From the NCBI GenBank assembly GCA_947383875.1, contig CANDEX010000032.1, positions 1 to 17,069 of the forward strand: a stretch of DNA of 17,069 nucleotides, written 5' to 3'. The DNA is from an uncultured Azospirillum sp. Lineage in GTDB: Bacteria; Pseudomonadota; Alphaproteobacteria; RF32; CAG-239. The notes under the pieces are model-generated. The model had not been told where the DNA came from. It saw only the letters and a list, made by a program, of their open reading frames with translations, and ran no database searches. Both the position numbers and the translations under genes were made by a program. This document shows, one piece after another, positions 6,947 through 14,824 of the stretch; within the stretch, counting starts at the first letter, position 1, and each line of letters opens with the position of its first letter.

Positions 6947-7894
6947 TTATTCTTTGTAGGCTGCGCGGCGAATGCGGTCATTTATTGCTAATCCCAACCC
7001 TGTTTCGGGGATGGGAGACATACAAATGCCTTTGTAATTCTCTTGTCTGTCAGCAAAGCGCAGATATGCGAACAGACGGCTGGCTGCCTCTTCCAGATTA
7101 GCTGTCGGACTGAGATTAATATCAGAATCGGATACATTGCCAAAGCCGATATAAAATTCACCGGCGTTTCTTTCAGCCGCGTTAATCCGCAACGGTTTTC
7201 CGGGGGCGTAATGTTTTAATAATTGTCCCGGGGCACTGGGCAGATTGGGATTGCCGTGTGAGATGAGTACTTTTTCATTAAGAAAATCTTCCAAATCTTC
7301 TAAAGTTGTTCCGCCGGCACGCAACATGACAGCTTGTTTTCCGGTGAGATCAATAATAGTAGATTCTACGCCGACGCTGCATTGGCCGCCATCCAGAATC
7401 ATATTAACTTTGTCACCTAAGCTGTCGCGGACATGGTGTGCAGTGGTTGGACTGATGGATTTAAAACGATTTGCTGACGGCGCAACAATCGGAACACCGC
7501 TTTTCCGGATGAGTTTCAGAGCTACGGGGTGTGATGGCATACGGACGGCAATATTTTCTAATCCGGAACAGGCTAAGTCAATTGCGGGATTATTTTCTTT
7601 ACGACGCAAGACTATTGTCAGGGGACCGGGCCAGAATTTTTTTCCTACCGCCATAATACGCTCATCGGTGAGTGCGTATTCAGGCAAAAAATCAATGTCT
7701 GCAATATGTGAAATCAAGGGGTCAAACTTTGGCCGTTCTTTAGCTGCGAAAATTTTGGCGACAGCGTCAGATAAGTAGACATTGGCACCCAGGCCATAAA
7801 CGGTTTCAGTCGGAAACGCAACCAACCCGCCGGATTTGATGGTTTCAGCTGCCAAATTGAGATTTTCTTCTGATACGTCGTAGATATTGTTCAT
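6947..7894 (-). CDS. sua5: L-threonylcarbamoyladenylate synthase, Sua5 type
   Basis: Sua5 makes threonylcarbamoyl-AMP from threonine, bicarbonate and ATP for the t6A modification at position 37 of ANN-decoding tRNAs. The 315-residue protein has an N-terminal YrdC domain (about 10-200). Its signatures are GGLVAFPTETVYGLGAN (22-38), the KERPKFDPL segment (52-60), FWPGPLTIVL (87-96) and the APSAN nucleotide-binding motif (138-142). The linker SAPGQLLKHYAPGKPLR (220-236) and a C-terminal Sua5 domain (to 315) make it the long Sua5 form rather than the short TsaC form. The start ATG at 7894 is two bases after the stop of the SUKH-like gene, so it is the last gene of a three-gene run. Essential in most bacteria, which makes its position behind a toxin-like pair notable. 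Confidence 0.92.
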   Translation of the reverse strand: MNNIYDVSEENLNLAAETIKSGGLVAFPTETVYGLGANVYLSDAVAKIFAAKERPKFDPLISHIADIDFLPEYALTDERIMAVGKKFWPGPLTIVLRRKENNPAIDLACSGLENIAVRMPSHPVALKLIRKSGVPIVAPSANRFKSISPTTAHHVRDSLGDKVNMILDGGQCSVGVESTIIDLTGKQAVMLRAGGTTLEDLEDFLNEKVLISHGNPNLPSAPGQLLKHYAPGKPLRINAAERNAGEFYIGFGNVSDSDINLSPTANLEEAASRLFAYLRFADRQENYKGICMSPIPETGLGLAINDRIRRAAYKE

Positions 7895-7896
7895 GT

Positions 7897-8307
7897 TTAA
7901 ATTTTCAAAAAGTAATTAAGTACTTGTTCCAACTGTTGATATTCTTCTAGCACTTCCAAATCATCTTTGTCAATAATTTGATAAATCTGCCATTTATGGT
8001 TAAATGCAAGGTAATCAAAGTCATCAGCTCCCAGAATAATGATATCTCGGGAGAGGGGATGTTTTACTTGCAGATTAAGAAGATAAATATCAAGGGCTTG
8101 CGGGGTATCCGGATAGATTCCGGCCAGCCAGGCTCCGTCAACATATAATCCGTTGCAAAAATGAAGCAGTTCCAGATAGGCTTGCGGAATGGGGGCTATA
8201 TTGTTTTGTTGTAATTGTTTTTGGCAATTTATAAGGTTTGACGGTGTTAATGCCGGCTGTTTTTCAATATCATTTCTGGCAGCTATTTGAGCGATAAAAT
8301 TTTTCAT
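7897..8307 (-). CDS. SUKH superfamily (SMI1/KNR4, YrhA-like) protein, possible immunity partner
   Basis: This is a small 136-residue cytoplasmic protein without a signal peptide or membrane segment. The segment PIPQAYLELLHFCNGL (39-54) matches the SUKH/YrhA signature, in which a Pro is followed by Y-x-x-L-L and N-G. A hydrophobic strand and acidic turn ILGADDFDYLAFN (91-103) and a closing amphipathic helix (about 117-134) also fit the fold. SUKH proteins are frequent immunity proteins for nuclease toxins, though other roles exist. The ATG at 8307 shares its first base with the last base of the upstream stop (TAATG), so synthesis is likely coupled to the HNH-like protein. This arrangement suggests a partner or inhibitor of that protein, which is inference. 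Family membership is judged by eye and is weaker at the C-terminus. Confidence 0.6.
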   Translation of the reverse strand: MKNFIAQIAARNDIEKQPALTPSNLINCQKQLQQNNIAPIPQAYLELLHFCNGLYVDGAWLAGIYPDTPQALDIYLLNLQVKHPLSRDIIILGADDFDYLAFNHKWQIYQIIDKDDLEVLEEYQQLEQVLNYFLKI

Positions 8308-11300
8308 TAGCGGCGTCCTTGTCGGCTGCCGGTGATAACATAGAAAGATGTATCTGAAGGAACCGGATATTTTTTGTTGGCTTCTTTGTTGGCCTCAATC
8401 ATTTTTTCTGTATGTTTACGATAACGGAGAGTTCGCGGATCATGTGAGTAGTCATAGGACAGTTTATCTTCAGGAGCAAGGCTGCCAAAGAAAATAACGT
8501 TGGTATCAGCTGGATAAAGTCGGGCAATATATCTTTCGCAGTTATCAAATTTTTCAGTACTGTCCATGCCGTGGAAAAAACGAATATGATAAGGGTCATC
8601 AATAATCAGGCAAAGATTGTTGAAGTAATTGGCGGCTGCCAGATTGGGGTAATTATAGGATGTGGTGAGCTGCGGTGTATTTGCGGTTTGTTTAAAATTT
8701 TGTATCGTGATTTGTTCAAAGCTGTCTTGAACGGCGCATTTGTGATGAACCGAAAGCTTGGGGAAAGCAATGGAGGTCCCATCGTTAAATTGCAGGGCGA
8801 TACCGTTTTTACCAAAAGATATTTTCAAATTCTCAGCCAGCTTTTCTGTGTTAATTTTATTCATAAACAGGCGGATATTATCGTCTCCGATTTTTTCTTC
8901 TGTCAGATATTGTTCAAAGCTTTCCGTATTTTGGGATATAAATTTCAGGCTCCAATAAGATGTCTCGGCAGAGGGAGAATCTTCATCAATTCGGGCTAAT
9001 GTGTTTTGGATGTATTTTTTGATGTTTTCTTCGCTGCGAATATGATTTTCAAAAGCGGTTTGATGTTGAGAGATGAAGCTTTTCGCTTGATTCTGTGTTT
9101 CTTGCTGGGCACTTTCTTTGGTGAGGCTGTCTAGTATGCCCTTGGCATAGTTGTTGTCTTCACCGCTGTTAAATAAATTATTGCTGAACAGGTGTTTGTT
9201 GTTGAGCACAAATTTGTGAGCAATAGAGGCTAAATTTTGAGTTATTCCCTGTTTAGCAAGTTTTTGTAAAATTAAATCCGCTTCTTTTTCTTTTTGGGAA
9301 ATTTGCTGTTGAATGAGCATTCGACGGTAAGCGTAGCTGTTTTGCAAGATAAACTGTTCAGTTTGTTTCTTTAACTCTTTTTCTGTTTCAGATTGATTTT
9401 TGAAGATGTTTCCATATTGAAAAATTTTACCAATTTCTTCTTTAGGCAGATTGAGATTGTTTTTTTCGCAGAAACCGGAAAAAACATCTAATCTCTGTAA
9501 AATAAATTGGGATATTGAGGCGTTGTCCTTGGCTGCCAGGCCGTTTTTTTGAATGTTTTCATATTGTTTGGTCGCAATACTTTGGTATTTTTGCTGTTGA
9601 AAATTAGCATACCAATAGCGGAAAATATCCTGGTTTTGCAGAATAAAATCTTTAGAAAAATTTTGCGCGTAATTTGGAATGTTGCGTGTTTTAATTAAGA
9701 AATTTGTGATGTCCGTATGTTGTTCATTTAATTCTTGATAGGTAAAAATATTATTTCTTTTGTAATATTCACTATATTCTTTGCGGTGTTTGAGAACATA
9801 TTGGCGGACGGCATCGTAATTGTCAGGTGTAATGTTGCCATCTTGTCTGAGTTTTTCAAATAGCTCAGTATTTTCTCTTGCGGGATTGCCGTTCATCATA
9901 AAATTATACAAATTTTCACGGATATATTCGGGAATCGGCGGTGGTGTCAAACAATTTTCCGCGAGGCGAATGTAATTTTCATCTCGGTTTTCTTTAGACA
10001 GGTTATCGCGCAGCAAGGATATATTTTTTCTGGCAAAAGCTATAATTTGTTTGTTGTCTTGTTCGTTTCCGTTGCGATTTTTAAGACGTTTTATCAGCGT
10101 TAGAGCTTCTTTTTCGCTATATCCTTCTTGCAAGAGAAAGGCTTGGTAAGGCTGTTCATTTTGCAGGGTAAATGTCCGCAGTGTATCTTTCATATAAAAC
10201 GGCATATCCGTTTCAGACAAAAGTTCGAAGATTGCGTGAATTTGGCGGCTGGTAATATGTTTGTGTTTGAAGTAGCTTTTGAAAGAGTCTTTATTCAGAA
10301 TAATGAAACTGCGCATTTCATTATTCAGCGGTTGTTTGGTATTTTCCAGCTGTTCAAGAATGTTTTGAACGTGATTACCGTCTTGAACCTGTTGCCGCAG
10401 ATAATCTGAAAATTTATGTCGGTTTTTACGGATGTAATCAACAATAAAATCTTTGGTGGTGTTTTTTAGTTCAATGTTTCCGGTTATGCCGCGGCTGCGG
10501 GCGGATTTAATCAAAGCTTCAATGTAGCGTTCATTGTAATTCCGGCGTTGGAAATAACGTCGTAGCCAAGCTTCGTTTTTTAGGAAAACATCTTTAACGA
10601 AAGATTGTCTGGCTCCAAGAAAAATCGTGACGCAATCGTCATCTTTGCCGTTTTTTTGTTTGAAATAGTTATAAAGAAGGTCTGAATAATCATAAATATT
10701 CAGAAACGGTATGACTTCCGGATTGACACCTTGTCGTTGCATTTGCATGCGTATTTTATTTTCAAGGGTATGGAAACGAGGGAAAGTCCGCATCAAGTGC
10801 CAAGCCGGAGAAGCTTCTAAATGATAATCTTCAAGGTTATACTGCTGTGATGGTTGAGGTGCTGTATTTATCTTTGAAATTTTTTTCTTTGGTGAATTTT
10901 GAAAGATGCTTTCATTCTTGCGGTAAGCATCGCTGGTTTGGTCTCTGCGCGGTTTGTTGACGGTGCCGTAAAAATCCATGCGAATCAGATGTTTTTCCGG
11001 ACGGCTCAATGCATAGTGTTTTTTCTCAATATAAACCAGTCCCCATTGTTTGAATTTGTTGATGAGCTGATGTTTATATATGTCTTTATTGGAATAACGC
11101 AGTTCGGCGGGAACGTCTCTGTCACCGTTATAAAACTTATCCAGCAAATCAAGGATTTCCGTTTCTGCTTCTTGAGGGGTAAGTTCAGGATTAGCCTGAC
11201 AAATTTCTTGTGTCAGTTTAGGCAGGTCATGTAAATCTTCCTGTGTGATGATGTTTGCAGAGGTGGCAAAACTGTCTAATAATTTTTCCGCAGCGGTTTG

Positions 11301-11366
11301 GTATTCTTCGGAAAAAATGTCTGAAGAATTTTTTAAAGGGTTATTGCGTCTGCGGTTTGCGGGCAT
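8307..11366 (-). CDS. large repeat protein with C-terminal HNH-like nuclease domain, candidate toxin or nuclease effector
   Basis: The protein has 1019 residues from ATG 11366. The SD AGGAG (complement of 11372-11376) lies five bases upstream, and a TTG just before the ATG is not needed. Residues 1-160 are basic at the tip, then helical, with a segment near 100-125 that could be a winged helix. Residues ~261-822 carry about 13 degenerate repeats of 37-51 residues. Each has a core like FILQN, an aromatic residue four positions on, then YL, and the repeats look helical. The C-terminal part has VHHK (HH at 874-875), NNLCLI (916-921) and a YH plus H at 926-932, which resembles the H-N-H metal-finger fold of HNH/endonuclease VII-type nucleases. 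There is no signal peptide, Rhs or PAAR segment, so it does not look like a standard secreted polymorphic toxin. The next gene is a coupled SUKH-like protein. A non-toxic conserved nuclease or a non-nuclease function remains possible. Confidence 0.7.
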   Translation of the reverse strand: MPANRRRNNPLKNSSDIFSEEYQTAAEKLLDSFATSANIITQEDLHDLPKLTQEICQANPELTPQEAETEILDLLDKFYNGDRDVPAELRYSNKDIYKHQLINKFKQWGLVYIEKKHYALSRPEKHLIRMDFYGTVNKPRRDQTSDAYRKNESIFQNSPKKKISKINTAPQPSQQYNLEDYHLEASPAWHLMRTFPRFHTLENKIRMQMQRQGVNPEVIPFLNIYDYSDLLYNYFKQKNGKDDDCVTIFLGARQSFVKDVFLKNEAWLRRYFQRRNYNERYIEALIKSARSRGITGNIELKNTTKDFIVDYIRKNRHKFSDYLRQQVQDGNHVQNILEQLENTKQPLNNEMRSFIILNKDSFKSYFKHKHITSRQIHAIFELLSETDMPFYMKDTLRTFTLQNEQPYQAFLLQEGYSEKEALTLIKRLKNRNGNEQDNKQIIAFARKNISLLRDNLSKENRDENYIRLAENCLTPPPIPEYIRENLYNFMMNGNPARENTELFEKLRQDGNITPDNYDAVRQYVLKHRKEYSEYYKRNNIFTYQELNEQHTDITNFLIKTRNIPNYAQNFSKDFILQNQDIFRYWYANFQQQKYQSIATKQYENIQKNGLAAKDNASISQFILQRLDVFSGFCEKNNLNLPKEEIGKIFQYGNIFKNQSETEKELKKQTEQFILQNSYAYRRMLIQQQISQKEKEADLILQKLAKQGITQNLASIAHKFVLNNKHLFSNNLFNSGEDNNYAKGILDSLTKESAQQETQNQAKSFISQHQTAFENHIRSEENIKKYIQNTLARIDEDSPSAETSYWSLKFISQNTESFEQYLTEEKIGDDNIRLFMNKINTEKLAENLKISFGKNGIALQFNDGTSIAFPKLSVHHKCAVQDSFEQITIQNFKQTANTPQLTTSYNYPNLAAANYFNNLCLIIDDPYHIRFFHGMDSTEKFDNCERYIARLYPADTNVIFFGSLAPEDKLSYDYSHDPRTLRYRKHTEKMIEANKEANKKYPVPSDTSFYVITGSRQGRR
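8904..10586 (-). repeat. array of ~13 degenerate ~46-residue protein repeats within the HNH-like gene
   Basis: Anchor aromatic residues of the FILQN-like core fall at residues 261, 311, 354, 399, 444, 481, 523, 574, 621, 672, 719, 764 and 809. The spacings are 50, 43, 45, 45, 37, 42, 51, 47, 51, 47, 45 and 45. Cores include FILQN (574-578 and 672-676), FTLQN (399-403), FVLNN (719-723) and FISQN (809-813), usually with F or Y four residues later and Y/N-L near position 13. The repeats are too diverged to be visible at DNA level. Confidence 0.65.
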
Positions 11367-11371
11367 CAAAA

Positions 11372-11376
11372 CTCCT
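11372..11376 (-). promoter_or_regulatory. ribosome binding site that sets the start of the 1019-aa gene
   Basis: AGGAG on the minus strand lies five bases before ATG 11366, favouring it over the adjacent TTG at 11369. Confidence 0.65.
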
Positions 11377-11447
11377 GAAAGAGAAATATTTTTGTCTAAA
11401 CAATAACCTGTTTTTAATAATTTTACCAGTTTAAATTAGTGTTTTAT

Positions 11448-11453
11448 TATAAT
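11448..11453 (+). promoter_or_regulatory. possible -10 element for the aminopeptidase operon
   Basis: TATAAT lies 47 bases before the ATG at 11501. No convincing -35 exists at 16-18 bases, TTTACC at 11422-11427 being 20 away. The 134-base gap also serves the divergent 1019-aa gene. Confidence 0.3.
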
Positions 11454-11500
11454 TTTTTGTATATAGTTATTGTCAAATCAATGAAAAAAGGGAATTTCTC

Positions 11501-12925
11501 ATGCTCGAATTTATGTTTAAGGGTGAAAACAGAGATAAAAACTGTCCATTGGTTGTGGTGGTCGGTAAAAAGGATGGTAGTGATCTTCATAGATTCGCAT
11601 ATCTGTGCGAATCGGAAAAAAAGGCATTACAGGATTGGGGAAATTTCAGTTCGGAGCATTGCGCGAAAATTGTCTGCGGCGGTCGTTTGTTGGTGGCACT
11701 TTCTTTACCTGAGAAGATGGATACGCTTTCTGTGAAGCAAACCGCAGAGATAATTTATCGGGAAATCAGTCGTTTTCCTAAAGTTGAAATTGTGTGGAAT
11801 GTTTCTGAAAAAGGGGAAGATTTTATTGCAGAATTGGCTCTGGCTCTTGAATATGCAGCTTATCGTTTTGACAAATATCATACTCAAATGAAAGCGGAAG
11901 AGTTTCCGGTTTTGGAAACGGTTGTTTTTCCTTGTCAAAAAAAGCCCGAAGGGTGGCGAAAGGTTACATCTTTAGCTAATGCCGTACGTTATGCGCGTGA
12001 TTTGGGAAATGAGCCGCCAAATGTTTTGACGCCGGAAGCTTTTGCTCTTGATATCAAACGTTTGGAATATCTTGATATAAAAGTAGATTTATTGGATTGG
12101 AATGATATCAGGCAACATAAATTGGGGTTGATTGAGGCTGTTGCTAAAGGAGCTGCTAATAAGCCTTATGTTGTTGTTATGCAATGGCGAGGAAAGCCTA
12201 AGCAAAAAGAGTGGGATTGGGGATTGGTCGGTAAAGGTGTCACATATGACAGCGGCGGCATATCCATCAAAACCGATGAGCAGCAAATCGGAGAAAAGAA
12301 GGATATGTGCGGTGCGGCAGCAGTGGCGGCGGCAATGAAAGCGGCTGCTTTACAAAAACTTCCTGTCAATCTGATTGCCGTTTTGCCGATAGTTGAAAAT
12401 ATGCCGGCCGGAAATGCCTATAAACCGGATGATGTGATAACATCTCTCTCCGGTCAGACCGTAGAGATTGTGGATACTGACGGAGAGGGGCGGTTGATTT
12501 TGGCTGATGCCCTGTGGTTGTTGCAGTCAAAATATAAAGCCAAGACGCTTATTGATATGGCGACATTAACGGGATCAACCGCTTATATTTTTGGTGGATT
12601 TTATGCCGGTTTGTTGGGGAATGATGCCGCTTTGTCGGCTCAGGTTAAAATTGCGGCGGCACAAACAGGAGAAAAGGTTTGGGAGTTGCCGATGATTCCG
12701 GAAATAGATAAACGTTTGAATTCTGAAATTGCTGATATGAAAAATGTCGGCAAACGGGAAGCAGATTCAACGCAAGCGGCTTGTTTTTTGCAGCGTTATA
12801 TTCAAAAAGGGGTTCGTTGGGCTCATATAGATATAGCCGGCTGTGAAACGGATGAAAAGGGGCTTGCCACCGGTTTTGGTGTGTTATTGCTCAATGGTTT
12901 AATGGAGTTGACAGAGGAAAAATAA
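11501..12925 (+). CDS. leucyl aminopeptidase (peptidase family M17)
   Basis: This is a cytoplasmic two-metal aminopeptidase that removes N-terminal residues from peptides. The 474-residue protein has a divergent N-terminal domain (about 1-160) and a catalytic domain beginning near NEPPNVLTP (170-178). GKGVTYDSGGISIK (244-257) supplies the metal-binding and catalytic Lys245 and Asp250 and the second Lys257. Asp268 follows, and DTDGEGRL (325-332) supplies Asp327, Glu329 and Arg331. The family signature is usually NTDAEGRL, so the Asn to Asp and Ala to Gly changes are mild oddities; all expected ligands are present. AAGGGA eight bases upstream of ATG 11501 is a good ribosome binding site. The stop is directly followed by the ATG of the M29 gene (TAAATG), so both peptidases are one operon. 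Assignment to pepA versus a related M17 paralogue (pepB-like) is open. Confidence 0.92.
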   Translation: MLEFMFKGENRDKNCPLVVVVGKKDGSDLHRFAYLCESEKKALQDWGNFSSEHCAKIVCGGRLLVALSLPEKMDTLSVKQTAEIIYREISRFPKVEIVWNVSEKGEDFIAELALALEYAAYRFDKYHTQMKAEEFPVLETVVFPCQKKPEGWRKVTSLANAVRYARDLGNEPPNVLTPEAFALDIKRLEYLDIKVDLLDWNDIRQHKLGLIEAVAKGAANKPYVVVMQWRGKPKQKEWDWGLVGKGVTYDSGGISIKTDEQQIGEKKDMCGAAAVAAAMKAAALQKLPVNLIAVLPIVENMPAGNAYKPDDVITSLSGQTVEIVDTDGEGRLILADALWLLQSKYKAKTLIDMATLTGSTAYIFGGFYAGLLGNDAALSAQVKIAAAQTGEKVWELPMIPEIDKRLNSEIADMKNVGKREADSTQAACFLQRYIQKGVRWAHIDIAGCETDEKGLATGFGVLLLNGLMELTEEK

Positions 12926-14050
12926 ATGCAAAAAGATAAGAGATTGTATCAACTGGCTGAAAATGTGCTGAAAAATTCAGTTAAGCTCAAAAAAGGAGAC
13001 AAGGTTTATCTTGAGGTTTTCGGGCCGACGGTGTTGGATTTGATGGCCATATTTATTGAAAAAATAGCCGAGTTAGGTGGTGTGCCGTTTTATTTTTATA
13101 ATGATGAACATTTGCTTAAATCATTTATTGGCAAGGCTTCTGAAGAGCAGATGAAAAAGTTCGGTGCCATTTATCAAAAACAGATGGCTGACAGCGACGT
13201 TTACATTGCGTTGCGAGGCTTTGATGATATTTTTGCGCTGTCTGATGTGAATGAAAAACAAATGGCTTTATATATGCAGCATTATGCTAATCCGGTGCAT
13301 CGTTCAACAAGAGTGCCGCATACCCGTTGGTGTGTGATGCGTTATCCTAATGCGGCAATGGCGGCATTGGCTAAAATGTCCTTGGAGGCTTTTGAGAATT
13401 TTTATTTTGATGCTTGTTTGGTTGATTATGCCAAAATGAGCGAGGCGATGACCCCGTTACAAAAGTTGATGGAACGGACAGATAAGGTTAAAATTGTGGC
13501 ACCGGGGACCGAATTAGAATTTTCAATCAAAGGGATTCCGGCAATTAAGTGCTGTGGAGAAATGAATATTCCTGATGGTGAAGTTTTTACCGCCCCTGTT
13601 AAAAATTCTATTAATGGTGTGGTGCAGTTTAATACGGATACAGTTTATAACGGCATCTTTTTCTCTAATATTCGGTTGGTGTTTAAAGAGGGAAAAATTA
13701 TTGAAGCTTTTTCTCAAGTTAATAATGATAAATTGCAGGAAATTCTTGAAACTGATGAAGGTTCCCGGTTTATGGGAGAATTTGCTTTCGGTTTGAATCC
13801 CGGAATTACACACCCGATTTTAGATATTTTATTTGATGAAAAAATCGGCGGTTCATTCCATATGGCTATCGGTAATTCTTATGATGAGGCACCGAATGGC
13901 AATAGTTCAGCCGTGCATTGGGATTTAATTCAAATGCAGGATGCGGCGCATGGCGGCGGTGAAATTTATTTGGACGATGTGTTGGTTCGCCAGGACGGAC
14001 GTTTTGTTTTGCCGGAATTGCAAGGTTTGAACCCTGAAAGTCTGAAGTAA
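12926..14050 (+). CDS. aminopeptidase, peptidase family M29 (AmpS/PepS type)
   Basis: This is a co-metal aminopeptidase of the M29 family, cytoplasmic and involved in peptide breakdown. The 374 residues match the usual family length (about 370-410). The family metal and catalytic residues are visible: GEMNIPDGEVFTAP (211-224) with Glu219, GEFAFGLNPGI (284-294) with Glu285, DEKIGGSFHMAIGNSYD (304-320) with His312 and Tyr319, and SAVHWD (328-333) with His331 and Asp333. The ATG follows immediately after the stop of the M17 gene, with no intergenic base. A ribosome binding site would lie inside the upstream gene (GAGGAAA before the stop). A strong terminator starts one base after its stop codon, closing the operon. 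Confidence 0.93.
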   Translation: MQKDKRLYQLAENVLKNSVKLKKGDKVYLEVFGPTVLDLMAIFIEKIAELGGVPFYFYNDEHLLKSFIGKASEEQMKKFGAIYQKQMADSDVYIALRGFDDIFALSDVNEKQMALYMQHYANPVHRSTRVPHTRWCVMRYPNAAMAALAKMSLEAFENFYFDACLVDYAKMSEAMTPLQKLMERTDKVKIVAPGTELEFSIKGIPAIKCCGEMNIPDGEVFTAPVKNSINGVVQFNTDTVYNGIFFSNIRLVFKEGKIIEAFSQVNNDKLQEILETDEGSRFMGEFAFGLNPGITHPILDILFDEKIGGSFHMAIGNSYDEAPNGNSSAVHWDLIQMQDAAHGGGEIYLDDVLVRQDGRFVLPELQGLNPESLK

Positions 14051-14051
14051 T

Positions 14052-14080
14052 AAAAAAGGCACTGAAAAGTGCCTTTTTTA
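14052..14080. terminator. intrinsic terminator after the aminopeptidase operon
   Basis: A 12-bp perfect stem, AAAAAAGGCACT (14052-14063) and AGTGCCTTTTTT (14068-14079), carries the loop GAAA. The descending arm itself supplies the U run. Confidence 0.9.
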
Positions 14081-14120
14081 TTATTGTTGCCTTACAAATT
14101 TAATTTTGCTTTGTCTAAAT

Positions 14121-14149
14121 TTGTCTTGATATTTGCAAATTGTTATGAT
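14121..14149 (+). promoter_or_regulatory. predicted promoter for the small membrane protein gene
   Basis: TTGTCT (14121-14126) and TATGAT (14144-14149) are 17 bases apart. A second TTGTCT lies ten bases upstream (14111-14116). The implied leader is about 117 bases and very AT-rich; a weaker pair (TTGATT 14210-14215, TAAAAT 14235-14240, 19 apart) is closer to the gene. Confidence 0.4.
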
Positions 14150-14272
14150 AGGTTTTAGTTCTAAATTTTATTATGAAGAGATTATTGAAGATAAATCCTT
14201 TTTATGGATTTGATTTGGTAACAGAAAATATCTTTAAAATCATTATATTGTTTAACTTTAAAATTTGTTTTT

Positions 14273-14614
14273 ATGGAAACTGTTTATCAATTTTTACATG
14301 AGTGGGCAATGTGTGGCCTGCTGATTTGTATCGGACTTCTGATCCTCATCGGTATTAATCGTGCCAGAAAGGCTGTCGAAAGCGTTGAAATGGATGATAA
14401 TCCGGAGAACGGTGGAGCGTATCTGGTTGAAGAAGACATTCTTGAGAATGTTGGTAATTTCGGTGAATGTGATGAACAAGCGGAACTTCTGAAAGCCTAC
14501 GCTGCATTGGGGGCTAAGGGAGAATTGTCGCTTGAGGAAGAAGTTGAGTACATGAGGCTTAGCGAATTGTTGGCGCGCAATTATATTTGTGTTGGTCATC
14601 CTGCAGTCGATTAA
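14273..14614 (+). CDS. small single-pass acidic membrane protein, unknown function
   Basis: A 113-residue protein that I do not recognise. Residues 12-28 (AMCGLLICIGLLILIGI) form a single hydrophobic segment, followed by an Arg-rich stop-transfer (about 30-33) and a strongly acidic cytoplasmic-type tail. Helical EEE-rich stretches appear at about 96-104. The N-terminus before the segment is short, so an N-out, C-in topology is likely. ATG 14273 has no recognisable Shine-Dalgarno in the preceding twenty T/A-rich bases. An internal ATG at 14309 (residue 13) has a weak GAG-containing stretch upstream and would cut the start of the membrane segment, so I prefer 14273. The gene stands alone between two terminators with its own promoter, suggesting independent expression. 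It could be a small regulatory or scaffold protein; nothing in the sequence decides this. Confidence 0.6.
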   Translation: METVYQFLHEWAMCGLLICIGLLILIGINRARKAVESVEMDDNPENGGAYLVEEDILENVGNFGECDEQAELLKAYAALGAKGELSLEEEVEYMRLSELLARNYICVGHPAVD

Positions 14615-14619
14615 GTTTT

Positions 14620-14647
14620 AACCCTCCGTGTTAACGGAGGGTTTTTT
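14620..14647. terminator. intrinsic terminator after the small membrane protein gene
   Basis: AACCCTCCGT (14620-14629) pairs perfectly with ACGGAGGGTT (14634-14643) around the loop GTTA and is followed by TTTT. It begins six bases after the stop codon. Confidence 0.88.
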
Positions 14648-14739
14648 GTAGGGATGAATGTTTTGTTTCATTTTTAGTAAAAGCGAGTATTGGCTGATTT
14701 GCGTAGGGGATGTATGCTTCGTTTAGCCAAAAATAAAAG

Positions 14740-14751
14740 CACTGCTCAGTG
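14740..14751. promoter_or_regulatory. hyphenated dyad just upstream of the Lcl promoter, possible operator
   Basis: CACTG (14740-14744), CT, CAGTG (14747-14751) is a perfect 5-bp dyad ending four bases before the -35 box at 14756. Its placement fits a regulator site, but a short dyad can occur by chance. Confidence 0.25.
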
Positions 14752-14755
14752 TTGA

Positions 14756-14784
14756 TTGACAAAGTATGGCGGGTATGATATTCT
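14756..14784 (+). promoter_or_regulatory. strong sigma70-type promoter for the second Lcl gene
   Basis: A consensus TTGACA (14756-14761) is 17 bases from TATTCT (14779-14784), with a TG at 14776-14777 giving an extended -10. The expected start is near 14791, about 34 bases before ATG 14825, with GAGG at 14815-14818 as ribosome binding site. A longer reading frame beginning with TTG at 14756 would run through this promoter and is rejected. Confidence 0.7.
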
Positions 14785-14824
14785 AAGTTCAGGTTTTGAT
14801 TTAGTTATATCTACGAGGTGTGTC

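Noticed and set aside
7245..7778. 177-residue plus-strand open frame
   Set aside because: Antisense to the conserved YrdC domain of sua5; no ribosome binding site or recognisable motif.
8571..8999. 142-residue plus-strand open frame opposite the HNH-like domain
   Set aside because: The opposite strand carries the coherent HH-N-H pattern and the repeats; this frame has no independent support.
14756..14824. Upstream TTG start for the second Lcl gene
   Set aside because: The stretch is the promoter and leader; the ATG at 14825 begins a classic signal peptide with a proper ribosome binding site.
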